Assembly: GCA_945952415.1 (NCBI GenBank)
Contig: CAMFIF010000026.1
Span: 1-49,399, forward strand
Direction of reading: 5' to 3'
Origin: an uncultured Rhizobium sp.
Lineage (GTDB): Bacteria > Pseudomonadota > Alphaproteobacteria > Rhizobiales > Rhizobiaceae
Length of the DNA stretch: 49,399 nt
Part shown: in pieces, positions 26,927 through 35,408 of the stretch
Numbering within the stretch: position 1 is the first letter of the stretch
Layout of the letters: every line of letters starts with the position of its first letter
Program-made: the position numbers and the translations under genes
Notes under the pieces: generated by a model
What the model was told of the DNA's origin: nothing
The model's database searches: none
Seen by the model: only the letters and a program-made list of their open reading frames with translations

Positions 26927-28168
26927 ATGTCCGGAACCGTGTCCCCGCTCGCTCCGAAATCCTATCCCGCCATGCCCGTGATCGAAGGCGTGCGCATGGC
27001 GACCGCTGCCGCGGGCATCAAGTACAAGAACCGAACCGATGTACTGATGATGGTCTTCGACCGGCCGGCGGCAGTTGCAGGGGTGTTTACCCGGTCGAAG
27101 TGCCCCTCGGCACCGGTCGATTTCTGTCGCGAGAACCTGCCGCACGGTCGGGCGCGTGCCGTGGTCGTCAATTCCGGAAATGCCAATGCCTTCACCGGCA
27201 TGAAGGGCCGCGCGGCGACCGCGCTCACCGCCCGTTCTGCCAGCGAGGCGGTCGGCTGCGCCGAGAGCGAGGTCTTCCTCGCGTCCACGGGCGTGATCGG
27301 CGAACCGCTGGATGCGACCAAGTTTGCCGGTGTTCTCGGCACCATGGCTCAGGAAGGCACGGGTGATTTCTGGCTCGAAGCCGCCAAGGCCATCATGACG
27401 ACGGATACCTATCCGAAGGTCGCGACCCGGAGCGCGGAAATCGGCGGCGTGACGGTGACGATCAACGGCATTGCCAAGGGTGCCGGCATGATTGCGCCCG
27501 ACATGGCCACGATGCTGTCCTTCGTCGTCACGGATGCGGCCATCGCGTCGCCGGCGCTGCAGGCCCTGCTTTCGGCAGGCGTCGGATCGACCTTCAATGC
27601 GGTTACCGTCGACAGCGACACCTCGACCTCCGATACGCTGATGCTCTTTGCGACCGGGGCTGCGGAAGCCCGCGGCCAGAAGCCGGTGACGGATGCCGCC
27701 GACGAAAGCCTGGCGGCCTTCCGTGTCGCCCTGAACGACCTCCTCAAGGATCTTGCGCTCCAGGTGGTGCGGGACGGCGAAGGCGCCCGCAAGATGGTCG
27801 AGGTCACCGTAACCGGGGCCGAGAATGATGGTGCGGCCAAGCGCATTGCGCTCTCCATTGCCAATTCGCCGCTGGTCAAGACCGCCGTTGCCGGCGAAGA
27901 TGCCAATTGGGGCCGCGTGGTCATGGCCGTCGGCAAGTCCGGCGAAATGGCCGACCGCGACCGTCTGGCCATCTGGTTCGGCGATGTGCGGGTGGCGGTT
28001 GATGGCGCCCGCGATCCCGACTATTCCGAAGCGGCAACCACGGCCGTGATGGAACAGGAAGACATTGCCATTCGGGTCGATCTCGGGCTCGGTGGCGGCA
28101 AGGCCACCGTGTGGACCTGCGATCTGACCAAGGAATATGTCGCCATCAATGGCGATTACAGGAGCTGA
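26927..28168 (+). CDS. argJ: Bifunctional glutamate N-acetyltransferase / amino-acid acetyltransferase
   Basis: A 413-residue ornithine acetyltransferase of the cyclic arginine pathway; it recycles acetyl groups from N-acetylornithine to glutamate. The precursor cleaves itself before Thr195 in [10 protein letters not shown], giving alpha and beta chains, and Thr195 is then the nucleophile. The [14 protein letters not shown] block is intact. I chose ATG 26927, with AGGAA 8 bases upstream, over ATG 26894; the protein then has the usual rhizobial length. The stop overlaps the following GNAT start (TGATG). Whether it also accepts acetyl-CoA cannot be judged here. Confidence 0.95.
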   Translation: MSGTVSPLAPKSYPAMPVIEGVRMATAAAGIKYKNRTDVLMMVFDRPAAVAGVFTRSKCPSAPVDFCRENLPHGRARAVVVNSGNANAFTGMKGRAATALTARSASEAVGCAESEVFLASTGVIGEPLDATKFAGVLGTMAQEGTGDFWLEAAKAIMTTDTYPKVATRSAEIGGVTVTINGIAKGAGMIAPDMATMLSFVVTDAAIASPALQALLSAGVGSTFNAVTVDSDTSTSDTLMLFATGAAEARGQKPVTDAADESLAAFRVALNDLLKDLALQVVRDGEGARKMVEVTVTGAENDGAAKRIALSIANSPLVKTAVAGEDANWGRVVMAVGKSGEMADRDRLAIWFGDVRVAVDGARDPDYSEAATTAVMEQEDIAIRVDLGLGGGKATVWTCDLTKEYVAINGDYRS

Positions 28169-28953
28169 TGCAGCGCATGCCCGCAACGCCCACGCCAGGC
28201 AGGAACCTCCCGGCAGTCCGGCGGCTCGAGGCCGTCGGCTTTCGGGCCTGGCCTTCCGCCTTCGTGCTTTATGACGGCAGCTGGCAGATCCGCCTGACGG
28301 AGGGCCATGCGTCGAAGCGGCTGAACTGCGTCGTTCCGCTCGATCCCTCGGACCACAAGGACATGGCGGAGCGGCTGGAAAAGGCTGCGGCCCGCTTTGC
28401 GGCGGCCGGCCAGACCTTGACCATCCGCGAAACGCCGCTTGCCCCGCCCCTCCTCATCGAACATCTTCGCCGGGAAGCCTGGACCCGTTTCGAGACGGTC
28501 GAGGTGATGACGGTGGAAATCGAAAGCGCTCTTCTGCCGGAAAATCCGATCGATCATCTGCCTCTGCAGGATGCCGGGCGCTTTGCCGAAGCCTGTGTTA
28601 CGCTTTCGGCCAGCGGTTCTGCCGATGCCCAGGTGGTGCAGGACATTCTGTCCCGTATCCGCCCGGCATCCGGTTATTTCCTGATCGACGACGTGGAGAA
28701 GGGGCCGCGGGCCTGCGTACTCTGCGTTCAGGATAATGATCTCGCCGGCATCCAGTCTCTGGCGGTGGCGGTGGATGCCCGCCGTCAGGGACTGGGAACC
28801 GAACTTGTCAGCGCCGCTTTGCGCTGGGCCAAGCTTCGCGGTGCCCGGACAGCCTGGCTGCAGGTCTCTGCCGCAAACCGCCCGGCTATTGCCCTTTACG
28901 AGAAACTCGGTTTCGCCACGGCCTATCAGTATCACTATTGGCGGAAGGGTTGA
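28168..28953 (+). CDS. GNAT family N-acetyltransferase
   Basis: A 261-residue acetyltransferase. The C-terminal GNAT domain (about residues 125-258) has the acetyl-CoA pyrophosphate-binding pattern RRQGLG and the later [13 protein letters not shown] block. The N-terminal ~120 residues are a diverged second lobe. ATG 28168 shares one base with the argJ stop (TGATG), and AGGAG (28160-28164) lies 3 bases before it, so translation is coupled to argJ. The next gene, mutT, starts 2 bases after its stop. The substrate is unknown; the coupling to argJ is suggestive of amino-acid metabolism but proves nothing. Confidence 0.88.
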   Translation: MQRMPATPTPGRNLPAVRRLEAVGFRAWPSAFVLYDGSWQIRLTEGHASKRLNCVVPLDPSDHKDMAERLEKAAARFAAAGQTLTIRETPLAPPLLIEHLRREAWTRFETVEVMTVEIESALLPENPIDHLPLQDAGRFAEACVTLSASGSADAQVVQDILSRIRPASGYFLIDDVEKGPRACVLCVQDNDLAGIQSLAVAVDARRQGLGTELVSAALRWAKLRGARTAWLQVSAANRPAIALYEKLGFATAYQYHYWRKG

Positions 28954-28955
28954 TC

Positions 28956-29378
28956 ATGGACGAGATGCGCAAGGATGGCCTGAAGATCGTTCTGGTGGCG
29001 GCCTGCGCCCTCATCGATGCGGATGGGCGGATTCTTCTCGCCCAGCGCCCCAAGGGCAAATCCATGGAAGGGCTATGGGAGTTTCCGGGCGGCAAGGTCG
29101 AAGCGGGCGAAACGCCCGAGGACACGCTGGTGCGGGAATTGCGCGAGGAACTGGGGATCGAGACGAAGGTGGCCTGCCTCGCGCCGCTCACCTTTGCAAG
29201 CCACAGCTATGAGACGTTCCATCTGCTCATGCCGCTCTATGTCTGCCGCCGCTTCGAGGGCACGCCGCGGGGCGTCGAAGGTCAGGCACTGAAATGGGTG
29301 CGCCCGCAGGCGCTGCGCGATTATCCCATGCCGCCCGCGGACGAACCGCTCATCCCTGCGCTTCAGGATCTGCTCTGA
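28956..29378 (+). CDS. mutT: 8-oxo-dGTP diphosphatase (Nudix hydrolase MutT)
   Basis: A 140-residue Nudix hydrolase that removes oxidised dGTP from the nucleotide pool. The Nudix box occupies residues 46-68 with Glu52, Arg60, Glu61, Glu64, Glu65 and Gly67 in place (GX5EX7REUXEEXGU). The protein opens [22 protein letters not shown], a MutT-like pattern, and the WEFPGGKVE run is typical of MutT. ATG 28956 was chosen because GGAAGGG lies upstream; the frame is open to 28938. It ends the argJ-GNAT-mutT unit. Confidence 0.92.
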   Translation: MDEMRKDGLKIVLVAACALIDADGRILLAQRPKGKSMEGLWEFPGGKVEAGETPEDTLVRELREELGIETKVACLAPLTFASHSYETFHLLMPLYVCRRFEGTPRGVEGQALKWVRPQALRDYPMPPADEPLIPALQDLL

Positions 29379-29566
29379 CAGCCTGCTCTTTCCAGTTTTC
29401 CTGCGTTTTATGCGCTGCACGGGTCCCGGAATCCGTGGAAAGCCGGTGCTTGCCACCTTCCGTTAACAGAGTGTTTAGCTCCCTCTGACAATCATTATAT
29501 TCAAAGCGCGAATGTATCTGTGCCGAGGATAGGATGATCAACGAGGATTTTTGGAGGGCCGTTCGC

Positions 29567-29887
29567 ATGAAGGAACGCAGCTCGAACAATTCCCGTCGCA
29601 CGGGAGCGCTGAATATTGCGCTGCTGTTCGGTACCGCGGCAATTGCGCTGACGCTGATCATCACGCCCATGCTTGCCGACCGCTCCACGGTGGCGCGTCT
29701 TGCCAATGCGCCGATGGCGGATCCCTATGATGACATCAAGACGGGGTCGATCCGGCCCGCGAATGATGTCACGGACAAGCCGGAAACGGAAAACGGCCGT
29801 CGTTATGTCATCCGCCGCAGCATCCTGCAGCGGGAGCCGGGCTCTGTCTGCATCGTTCAGGGCTACAAGTCCGGGGACGATTGCTGA
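29567..29887 (+). CDS. Small single-pass membrane protein, unknown function
   Basis: A 106-residue protein with a basic N-terminus, one membrane helix (about residues 14-36, ALNIALLFGTAAIALTLIITP) and a soluble, periplasmic-looking tail with two cysteines near the end (VCIVQGYKSGDDC). I do not recognise it. Two starts have ribosome sites: ATG 29567 (GGAGG about 9 bases before) and ATG 29534 (GAGG 5 bases before); the first is preferred because the basic N-terminus then immediately precedes the helix. An AT-rich -10-like TATATT lies at 29496-29501. The pilin gene begins 85 bases downstream, so the two may be expressed together. Confidence 0.72.
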   Translation: MKERSSNNSRRTGALNIALLFGTAAIALTLIITPMLADRSTVARLANAPMADPYDDIKTGSIRPANDVTDKPETENGRRYVIRRSILQREPGSVCIVQGYKSGDDC

Positions 29888-29972
29888 AGACCTGCTTTAC
29901 CTCGCTTAAGACTGCTGGCAGCCCACTTGTTTCTCGCCAACCGACCCCACGTCCCTGCAGGAAAGTTGAACC

Positions 29973-30146
29973 ATGAAAGCCCTGTTCAAAACCCTTGCAG
30001 ACGAGCGTGAGGGTGCAACCGCCATCGAATACGGACTGATTGCGGCCCTGGTGGCGGTCACGATGGTTCCGGTGCTCCTGCGGTTCTCTGACCAGTTCAA
30101 GGGCACCTATGATTATATTACGGTTGTGCTCGGCGGCACGCCCTGA
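29973..30146 (+). CDS. Flp family type IVb pilin (orphan)
   Basis: A 57-residue prepilin. The short basic leader ends DEREG, followed by ATAIEYGLIAALVAVTMV, the Flp signature: cleavage after Gly14, Glu at position +5 of the mature protein, and a hydrophobic N-terminal helix. The mature pilin has 43 residues. In tad systems, the peptidase CpaA processes and CpaF/TadBC assemble such pilins, but no other tad/cpa gene is in the window, so assembly factors must be elsewhere, or the gene serves another role. AGGAAAG lies 7 bases before the ATG. It converges on the methyltransferase gene with a 28-base gap. Confidence 0.85.
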   Translation: MKALFKTLADEREGATAIEYGLIAALVAVTMVPVLLRFSDQFKGTYDYITVVLGGTP

Positions 30147-30174
30147 GGCTTTTGGCCTCCTCACACCGCCTCGT

Positions 30175-31041
30175 TCACTTCGTCTTCAGCGCATCGGACA
30201 GCCGGGTGATGGCAGAACCCGGCTTTAGCGGTTTCTGCTGGCTCTCGTGCGGTGCCCAGCCGGATGCGTGGATGAAATGAAAGCTGGCGCGGATGCGGCC
30301 GTCGGGATCGGAATGGCGCTCCGCATAGAGTTCCGCCGCCTTCAGGAAGAAGCGTCGCGACACCGGCACCCGGCTGCGGCCCGTCAGCGGGTTGGTCATG
30401 CCCATGGCCCGCAAATCCTTCATCAGTTCGAAGAGCGTATCGTAGCGCACCGTGCGCATGTCGGCATCGACGACGGGAAGGGCAAAGCCGGCCCGCTGCA
30501 TCAGGCCGCCCACATCCCGCACATCGGGGAAGGGAATGACCCTTGGGCTTGCGCCGCCATAAAGGGCAGCCTCCGTTTCAAGCAGCACGTCCTTCAATTC
30601 CGCAAGCGTGCCGGCGCCGGGAATGAGAGCAAGGAAGAGCCCGTCGGGATGAAGTGCCCGCCGAGCCTGGATGAAGAGGCCGGGCGTGTCATTGGTCACA
30701 TGCAGGCAGAGCGGCGCCAGCAGAAGATTGACCGATTCCGGCTCCAGCCCAAGAAGTTCGAGAGGGCGTTCCAGCACAGGTGCGACGCCCGGCCGGAACG
30801 CGTCCGGCATTTCGATCCGGGTGAGAGAACCGATCTTTCCCGTCGCAAGACACGCTTCTGCGACGGCGCCGGTCGCGCCCTGCATTTCGACAGCCTTTTC
30901 GAAGTGCCGTTCGACAACGGACAGCCGTTCGGCGAGTTCTTCGGCGGCGAGGCGCATGAGGAAATCGGCGCCGGCGACAGGGCGGCGCAGGGCGCGCCGT
31001 CGGCGGCGGGCGATCAGGTCCGTATCGAAAAGCATGTCCAC
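30175..31041 (-). CDS. SAM-dependent methyltransferase-fold protein, NDUFAF5-like
   Basis: A 288-residue class I methyltransferase-fold protein. The opening LFDTDLIARRRRRALRR and the block VNLLLAPLCLHVTNDTPGLFIQARRALHPDGLFLALIPG match the bacterial homologues of NDUFAF5, a complex I assembly factor that modifies an arginine of the PSST subunit. The glycine-rich SAM motif I is poorly conserved here. The frame is open to ATG 31074, but GTG 31041 has GAGGG 9 bases before it and begins just ahead of the conserved region, so I prefer it; ATG 31035 is a third option. It is divergent from comF. Role in complex I assembly is inferred only. Confidence 0.82.
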   Translation of the reverse strand: MDMLFDTDLIARRRRRALRRPVAGADFLMRLAAEELAERLSVVERHFEKAVEMQGATGAVAEACLATGKIGSLTRIEMPDAFRPGVAPVLERPLELLGLEPESVNLLLAPLCLHVTNDTPGLFIQARRALHPDGLFLALIPGAGTLAELKDVLLETEAALYGGASPRVIPFPDVRDVGGLMQRAGFALPVVDADMRTVRYDTLFELMKDLRAMGMTNPLTGRSRVPVSRRFFLKAAELYAERHSDPDGRIRASFHFIHASGWAPHESQQKPLKPGSAITRLSDALKTK

Positions 31042-31079
31042 GGCGAAAATCCCTCGGTCCTTGGCCCTCGCCATGCCGG

Positions 31080-31892
31080 ATGAAAGGTCCTATTGTCAAT
31101 CGAATGTGGGAGATTGCCGAGGAAAAGCAACAGGGATTGCGGCATGGCCGCCTACGACCATGGGCCTCTGCCGCCGCGGGCCTTGTGGCCGACCTGTTCT
31201 TCCCGCCCGTCTGCGCCGGCTGCGGCGTCGCGACCGGTAGCCACCGGGCGCTTTGCGGGGCCTGCTGGTCGTCCATCCGGTTTATCGAAAGGCCCTTCTG
31301 CGCGGTGCTTGGCCTTCCCTTCTCCTACGATCAGGGCGAGGGTGCCGTCTCGCCTGAGGCGCTTGCTCATCCCCCGGATTTCGACCGCTTGCGCTCCGTT
31401 GCCGCCCATGACGGGGTTGTGCGGACGCTGGTGCATGCCCTCAAATACCGGGACCGTGCCGAGCTTGCCCCGATGATGGCGGGGTGGATGGCGCGGGCAG
31501 GGCGGGAGATCCTTGCCGAAGCGGATGCCGTGCTGCCTGTGCCGCTCCATCGCAGCCGGCTGTTCTTCCGACGCTACAACCAGTCAGCGGAACTGTCCCG
31601 GCGCATTGCCCGTCTTTGTGGGATCAGCCACCTCCCGGACAGTCTGATCCGTCGGCGCGCCACGGGGCGTCAGGTGGGGCTGAGCCGCAAGGCGCGGCAG
31701 CGGAATGTGGCGGGCGCCTTTGCCGTGCCGCCCGTCCGGCGCGAGACGGTGATCGGGCGGCGGATCGTGCTGGTCGATGATGTCTTCACCACGGGCGCGA
31801 CCGTGAATGCGGCGGCGCGCGCCCTCAAGCGCGCCGGTGCGGCCGAGGTCTCGGTTTTGACCTTTGCAATGGCCTTCTCAGGGCCTATATGA
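31080..31892 (+). CDS. comF: ComF family phosphoribosyltransferase-like protein
   Basis: A 270-residue double-zinc-ribbon ComF protein. The N-terminal zinc ribbon has CAGC and CGAC cysteine pairs (about residues 41-60), and the C-terminal phosphoribosyltransferase fold has the PRPP-binding motif VLVDDVFTTGAT (about 233-244). ComF is needed for DNA uptake in naturally competent bacteria; homologues in non-competent species are of unknown role. The start is unsure: ATG 31080 has no ribosome site; ATG 31104 is the next. It is followed by grxC after 46 bases. Divergent with the methyltransferase gene over at most a few dozen bases. Confidence 0.9.
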   Translation: MKGPIVNRMWEIAEEKQQGLRHGRLRPWASAAAGLVADLFFPPVCAGCGVATGSHRALCGACWSSIRFIERPFCAVLGLPFSYDQGEGAVSPEALAHPPDFDRLRSVAAHDGVVRTLVHALKYRDRAELAPMMAGWMARAGREILAEADAVLPVPLHRSRLFFRRYNQSAELSRRIARLCGISHLPDSLIRRRATGRQVGLSRKARQRNVAGAFAVPPVRRETVIGRRIVLVDDVFTTGATVNAAARALKRAGAAEVSVLTFAMAFSGPI

Positions 31893-31938
31893 CGGTCATG
31901 TAAAAGAACGTTCAACCGTTGCGGCAGGAGTATGAAGC

Positions 31939-32199
31939 ATGGCTGAGGTAATCATTTACACCCGTGACGGGTGCCCCTATTGCGTTCGGGCGAAGGCTCT
32001 TCTCGACAAGAAGGGAGCAGATTTCCAGGAGTTCAATGCCAGCCAGGATCCTGCCGTGCGGCAGGAGATGATTGCGCGTTCCGGCCGGAACACTTTCCCG
32101 CAGGTCTTCGTCAATGGCCGGCATCTCGGCGGCTGCGATGACATTCACGCCCTCGATGCGCAGGGCAAGCTCGATCCGCTTCTCTCTCAGGGGGCCTGA
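31939..32199 (+). CDS. grxC: Glutaredoxin 3
   Basis: An 86-residue dithiol glutaredoxin that reduces disulfides with glutathione. The active site is Cys12-Pro-Tyr-Cys15, and the glutathione-contacting TFPQVFVNGRHLGGCDD block (about residues 52-68) is intact. AGGAG lies 8 bases before the ATG. Five bases separate it from the nitrilase-family gene, so comF-grxC-nit-DUF1178 probably form one operon. Confidence 0.95.
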   Translation: MAEVIIYTRDGCPYCVRAKALLDKKGADFQEFNASQDPAVRQEMIARSGRNTFPQVFVNGRHLGGCDDIHALDAQGKLDPLLSQGA

Positions 32200-32204
32200 C
32201 CGAG

Positions 32205-33059
32205 ATGGGCGTGTTCCGGGCTGCGGCTGTCCAGATGTGTTCCGGCGTCGATCCTCACCGGAACATCGAAACCATGGAGCGTCTGGTGCGAGAGGCCGCC
32301 GCCCAAGGCGCACGCTATGTGCAGACGCCGGAAATGACGGGGGCGCTCCAGCGCAACCGGAAGTCCCTTGGCGCCATCCTGCGCGAGGAGAAGGACGATC
32401 CGGTCGTTGCCGCTGCCGCCCGTCTGGCCAGCGAACTGCGCATCCATCTGCATCTGGGCTCGACCGCGATCGACCGAGGCGACGGGATGATCGCCAATCG
32501 CGGCTATCTGTTTTCTCCGCGCGGAGAAACGATCGTCAGCTATGACAAGATCCACATGTTCGATGTCGATCTGGCCAATGGCGAGAGCTGGCGCGAAAGC
32601 GCGGTCTACACCCCCGGGGCCGAGGCGAAGTCTGTGTCGCTCCCCTATGCGGAGCTCGGCTTTGCCATCTGCTACGATGTCCGCTTTCCCGAGCTTTTCC
32701 GCGCACAGGCGGTGGAGGGTGTCGAGGTGATGTCGCTGCCGGCCGCCTTCACCCGGCAGACCGGCGAGGCGCACTGGCATGTGCTGCTTCGCGCCCGCGC
32801 GATTGAAAACGGCTTCTTCGTGGTTGCCGCCGCTCAGGCGGGCGTTCATGAGGATGGCCGGGAAACCTACGGCCATTCGATCATCATTGATCCCTGGGGC
32901 AAGGTGCTGGCCGAGGCCGGGGCTTCCGGCGAGGCGGTGATCCTTGCCGATATCGATACGGCAGAGGTGGGGGCGGCCCGCGCCCGCATCCCCAATCTCC
33001 GCAATGCACGCTCCTTCACGCTTGCGCCCCGCATTGAGGCGGGAGGAGGCGCCGGGTGA
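32205..33059 (+). CDS. Nitrilase-superfamily amidase (Nit2/omega-amidase-like)
   Basis: A 284-residue carbon-nitrogen hydrolase. The Glu-Lys-Cys triad is Glu43 (QTPEMTG), Lys115 (YDKIHMFD) and Cys156 (FAICYDVRFPE). The sequence belongs to the Nit1/Nit2 branch; members hydrolyse deaminated glutathione or omega-amides such as 2-oxoglutaramate. Its position directly after grxC fits a link with glutathione, but this is inference. ATG 32205 has GACCGAG directly upstream and AGGGGG farther away. Its stop overlaps the next gene's GTG start (GTGA). Confidence 0.92.
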   Translation: MGVFRAAAVQMCSGVDPHRNIETMERLVREAAAQGARYVQTPEMTGALQRNRKSLGAILREEKDDPVVAAAARLASELRIHLHLGSTAIDRGDGMIANRGYLFSPRGETIVSYDKIHMFDVDLANGESWRESAVYTPGAEAKSVSLPYAELGFAICYDVRFPELFRAQAVEGVEVMSLPAAFTRQTGEAHWHVLLRARAIENGFFVVAAAQAGVHEDGRETYGHSIIIDPWGKVLAEAGASGEAVILADIDTAEVGAARARIPNLRNARSFTLAPRIEAGGGAG

Positions 33060-33484
33060 TCCGCTACGCGCTCTCCTGTGACAATGCGCATGAGTTCGAA
33101 GGCTGGTTTTCCTCGAGCGAGGATTACGACCGGCAGAAGGGGCTAGGGCTCGTTTCCTGTCCCGTCTGCCAGTCCCAGCGCGTCGAGAAGACGCTGATGG
33201 CGCCTTCGGTTGCGACCGCGCGCAAGAAGGAGGAAAGCCGCGCCTTCGTGATGGAGGCGGCGCAGCGCGAAGCCATTGCTCGGCTGAAACAGGTGGTCGC
33301 GGAGATCCGCGCCAATGCGGACGATGTCGGGGAGCGATTCGCGGAGGAGGCCCGCAAGATCCATTATGGCGAGGTCGAAGCCCGCGGGATCATCGGTCAG
33401 GCCAGCCAGGAAGATGCGCTCTCCCTGATCGAGGAAGGCATCGAGATCGCACCGCTGCCGGTTCTCCCCGACGACGCCAACTGA
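33056..33484 (+). CDS. DUF1178 family protein
   Basis: A 142-residue protein of the DUF1178 family, common in alphaproteobacteria and uncharacterised. The N-terminus MIRYALSCDNAHEFEGWF and the CPVCQS pair (about residues 36-39) suggest a small zinc or metal ribbon, with a third cysteine at position 8. Residues 65-100 are helical and charged. Translation begins at GTG 33056, overlapping the nitrilase-family stop by three bases, so the two are coupled. It converges on ubiG over a 17-base gap. No function can be assigned. Confidence 0.9.
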   Translation: MIRYALSCDNAHEFEGWFSSSEDYDRQKGLGLVSCPVCQSQRVEKTLMAPSVATARKKEESRAFVMEAAQREAIARLKQVVAEIRANADDVGERFAEEARKIHYGEVEARGIIGQASQEDALSLIEEGIEIAPLPVLPDDAN

Positions 33485-33501
33485 CGGCGAAGACCGGGGC
33501 C

Positions 33502-34254
33502 TCACTCCGCCTTCAGCCGGCGCGCGACCATCATGTAGTTGACATCCATGTCCTTCGAGAGGTTCCACTGGTTGGCCAACGGGTTGAAGAACACGCCCGT
33601 GCGGGCGAAAACCTGCATGCCGGCTGCCGAAAGCGGGTTTTCGATCTCCTCGGGGCGCACCAGCTTTTCATACTGATGCGTGCCCTTGGGCAGCCAGCGC
33701 AGCACATATTCCGCACCGACGATCGCAAGCGCCATGGCCTTCATGGTTCGGTTGATGGTGGCGATGAACATCAGGCCGCCGGGCCGCACCATTTTGGCGC
33801 AGGTGGAAAGAAAGAACTCGACATCGGCCACATGTTCGACCACTTCCATGTTGAGGATGACATCGAAGGTTTCGCCGGCTTCCGCAAGCGTCTCGGCGCT
33901 CACTGCGCGATAATCCACCGCAACGCCGCTTTCCCGCGCATGGGTGGAGGCAATGCCGATGTTGCGTTCGGAAGGATCGGCACCGACGACTTCCGCGCCC
34001 ATGCGGGCTACAGGCTCGGACAGAAGGCCGCCACCGCAGCCGATATCGAGCACTCGCAGGCCAGTAAGGGGACGGGCCGCCCGCGGGTCGCGGCCAAATT
34101 CGGCAGAGATCGTATCGCGCAGGTAGGCAAGCCGGACGGGATTGAACTTGTGCAGCGGCTTGAATTTGCCGGTGGGGTCCCACCACTCCGCAGCCATGGC
34201 GGAAAAGCGGTCGACTTCGCTCTGGTCGATGGTGCTGCGGGCGGTTTCAGCCAT
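33502..34254 (-). CDS. ubiG: Ubiquinone biosynthesis O-methyltransferase
   Basis: A 250-residue class I SAM methyltransferase that does both O-methylations in ubiquinone synthesis. SAM motif I is [16 protein letters not shown] (Gly-rich part at 70-76). The N-terminal [29 protein letters not shown] pattern, seen in blocks, is diagnostic for UbiG. The start ATG 34254 is preceded by AAGGAGG at 5 bases; the frame is open to 34269. Transcribed alone on the minus strand; the 103 bases upstream to fdsD hold its promoter. It is separate from the formate dehydrogenase operon even though it lies just downstream. Confidence 0.95.
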   Translation of the reverse strand: MAETARSTIDQSEVDRFSAMAAEWWDPTGKFKPLHKFNPVRLAYLRDTISAEFGRDPRAARPLTGLRVLDIGCGGGLLSEPVARMGAEVVGADPSERNIGIASTHARESGVAVDYRAVSAETLAEAGETFDVILNMEVVEHVADVEFFLSTCAKMVRPGGLMFIATINRTMKAMALAIVGAEYVLRWLPKGTHQYEKLVRPEEIENPLSAAGMQVFARTGVFFNPLANQWNLSKDMDVNYMMVARRLKAE

Positions 34255-34357
34255 GGGAGCCTCCTTCAATGCCTGGCGGTTGAAGTTGTCCGGCGGGCTT
34301 CAGATGTCAAGGGCGGATCGCGAGGCAGGATGTCGCGCGGGCCGCCCAAAACCCAAT

Positions 34358-34588
34358 TCAGTGTTGTGCCGCCGGGGCCGGGCGGTTGATCTTCTTCGAG
34401 GCTTCGAGAACCAGATCGGACAGGCCGCTATTGCCGGCTTCGATCTTCTCGAACAGTTGCCGGCGCATGCGCGGTTCCCAGAACTTGTTGATATGGGTGG
34501 CTACGCCATCGGCTGCCTCTGCAGCGGGCTGCGACTTGAAGAAGGTGGCAATCTGGTTTGCCATGTAGACGAGCTTGTCATGCGACAT
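34358..34588 (-). CDS. fdsD: Formate dehydrogenase subunit delta
   Basis: A 76-residue small subunit. The motif HINKFWEPRMRRQL (about residues 32-45) is the signature of FdsD-type delta subunits of NAD-dependent molybdenum formate dehydrogenases. It is required for active enzyme in some bacteria and probably acts in assembly. The start ATG 34588 overlaps the end of fdhD by 11 bases; GGGAG lies 9 bases before. It closes the fdsGBA-fdhD-fdsD operon. Confidence 0.92.
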   Translation of the reverse strand: MSHDKLVYMANQIATFFKSQPAAEAADGVATHINKFWEPRMRRQLFEKIEAGNSGLSDLVLEASKKINRPAPAAQH

Positions 34589-35408
34589 CTGCGGATACTC
34601 CCGTATCGATACGGCTATGATGGGTATAGATTTCGAAATCCTCGCCGCGAACGACCGCGACGAGGGTGAGGCCTGCCTTTTCAGCCGTCTCGATGGCGAG
34701 CGCCGTCGGGGCGGAAATGGCGACCAGAATGGAAGCGCCGAGGATGGCCGTTTTCTGCACCATTTCGACGGAAAGCCGGCTGGTCACGACGACAAGCCCT
34801 TCAGCGCCGGCATGACCGCTGTTCAGTACCGCGCCGGCGAGCTTGTCGAGCGCGTTGTGGCGACCGACATCCTCGCGCAGGGCAACGAGGCCCTTTCCAG
34901 GGACATAGAAGCCTGCTCCGTGGACGGCATGTGTCAGCCGGTGGAGCGGCTGGTTGCCGTTCAATGATGCAATCGCTTCCACCAGAACATCCGCCGTGAT
35001 GTGCAGCCGCACGGCGCTGACATCGGGAACAGGCCGCACCGCCTGCTCGATCGATTCGATGCCGCAGAGGCCGCATCCAACCGGACCGGCCATGTGACGG
35101 CGGCGGATGCGCAGCGCATCTGCCGGGTCGTCCTTCAGCGTCACCTGCACGTCTATGCCGGTTTCCTCGTCGAGTATCTCAATGGCTTCTGCGTCCGCAC
35201 GGCTGGCGATGATGCCTTCCGTCAGACTGAAGCCAAGGGCAAAATCCTCAAGATCGGCAGGCGTGCCCATCATGACGGCATGGGTGGAGCCGCCAAAAGA
35301 GAAGGCAATCGGCACTTCCTCCGGAACCGCGCGCAGACCGCTTGCCACCGCACCGCCCTTGCGGGCGATGCGGGTGACCATGCGATGCGTGGCGCGGGCG
35401 GCGGACAT
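34578..35408 (-). CDS. fdhD: Sulfurtransferase for formate dehydrogenase maturation
   Basis: A 276-residue FdhD (FdsC) protein that passes sulfur from a cysteine desulfurase to the molybdenum cofactor before its insertion in FdsA. The two functional cysteines are Cys112 and Cys115 in GCGLCGIES. The C-terminal SRLSVEMVQKTAILGASILVAISAPT pattern, seen in blocks, is typical. The ATG shares one base with the fdsA stop (TAATG), so translation is coupled. It overlaps fdsD by 11 bases. Confidence 0.95.
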   Translation of the reverse strand: MSAARATHRMVTRIARKGGAVASGLRAVPEEVPIAFSFGGSTHAVMMGTPADLEDFALGFSLTEGIIASRADAEAIEILDEETGIDVQVTLKDDPADALRIRRRHMAGPVGCGLCGIESIEQAVRPVPDVSAVRLHITADVLVEAIASLNGNQPLHRLTHAVHGAGFYVPGKGLVALREDVGRHNALDKLAGAVLNSGHAGAEGLVVVTSRLSVEMVQKTAILGASILVAISAPTALAIETAEKAGLTLVAVVRGEDFEIYTHHSRIDTGVSADVA

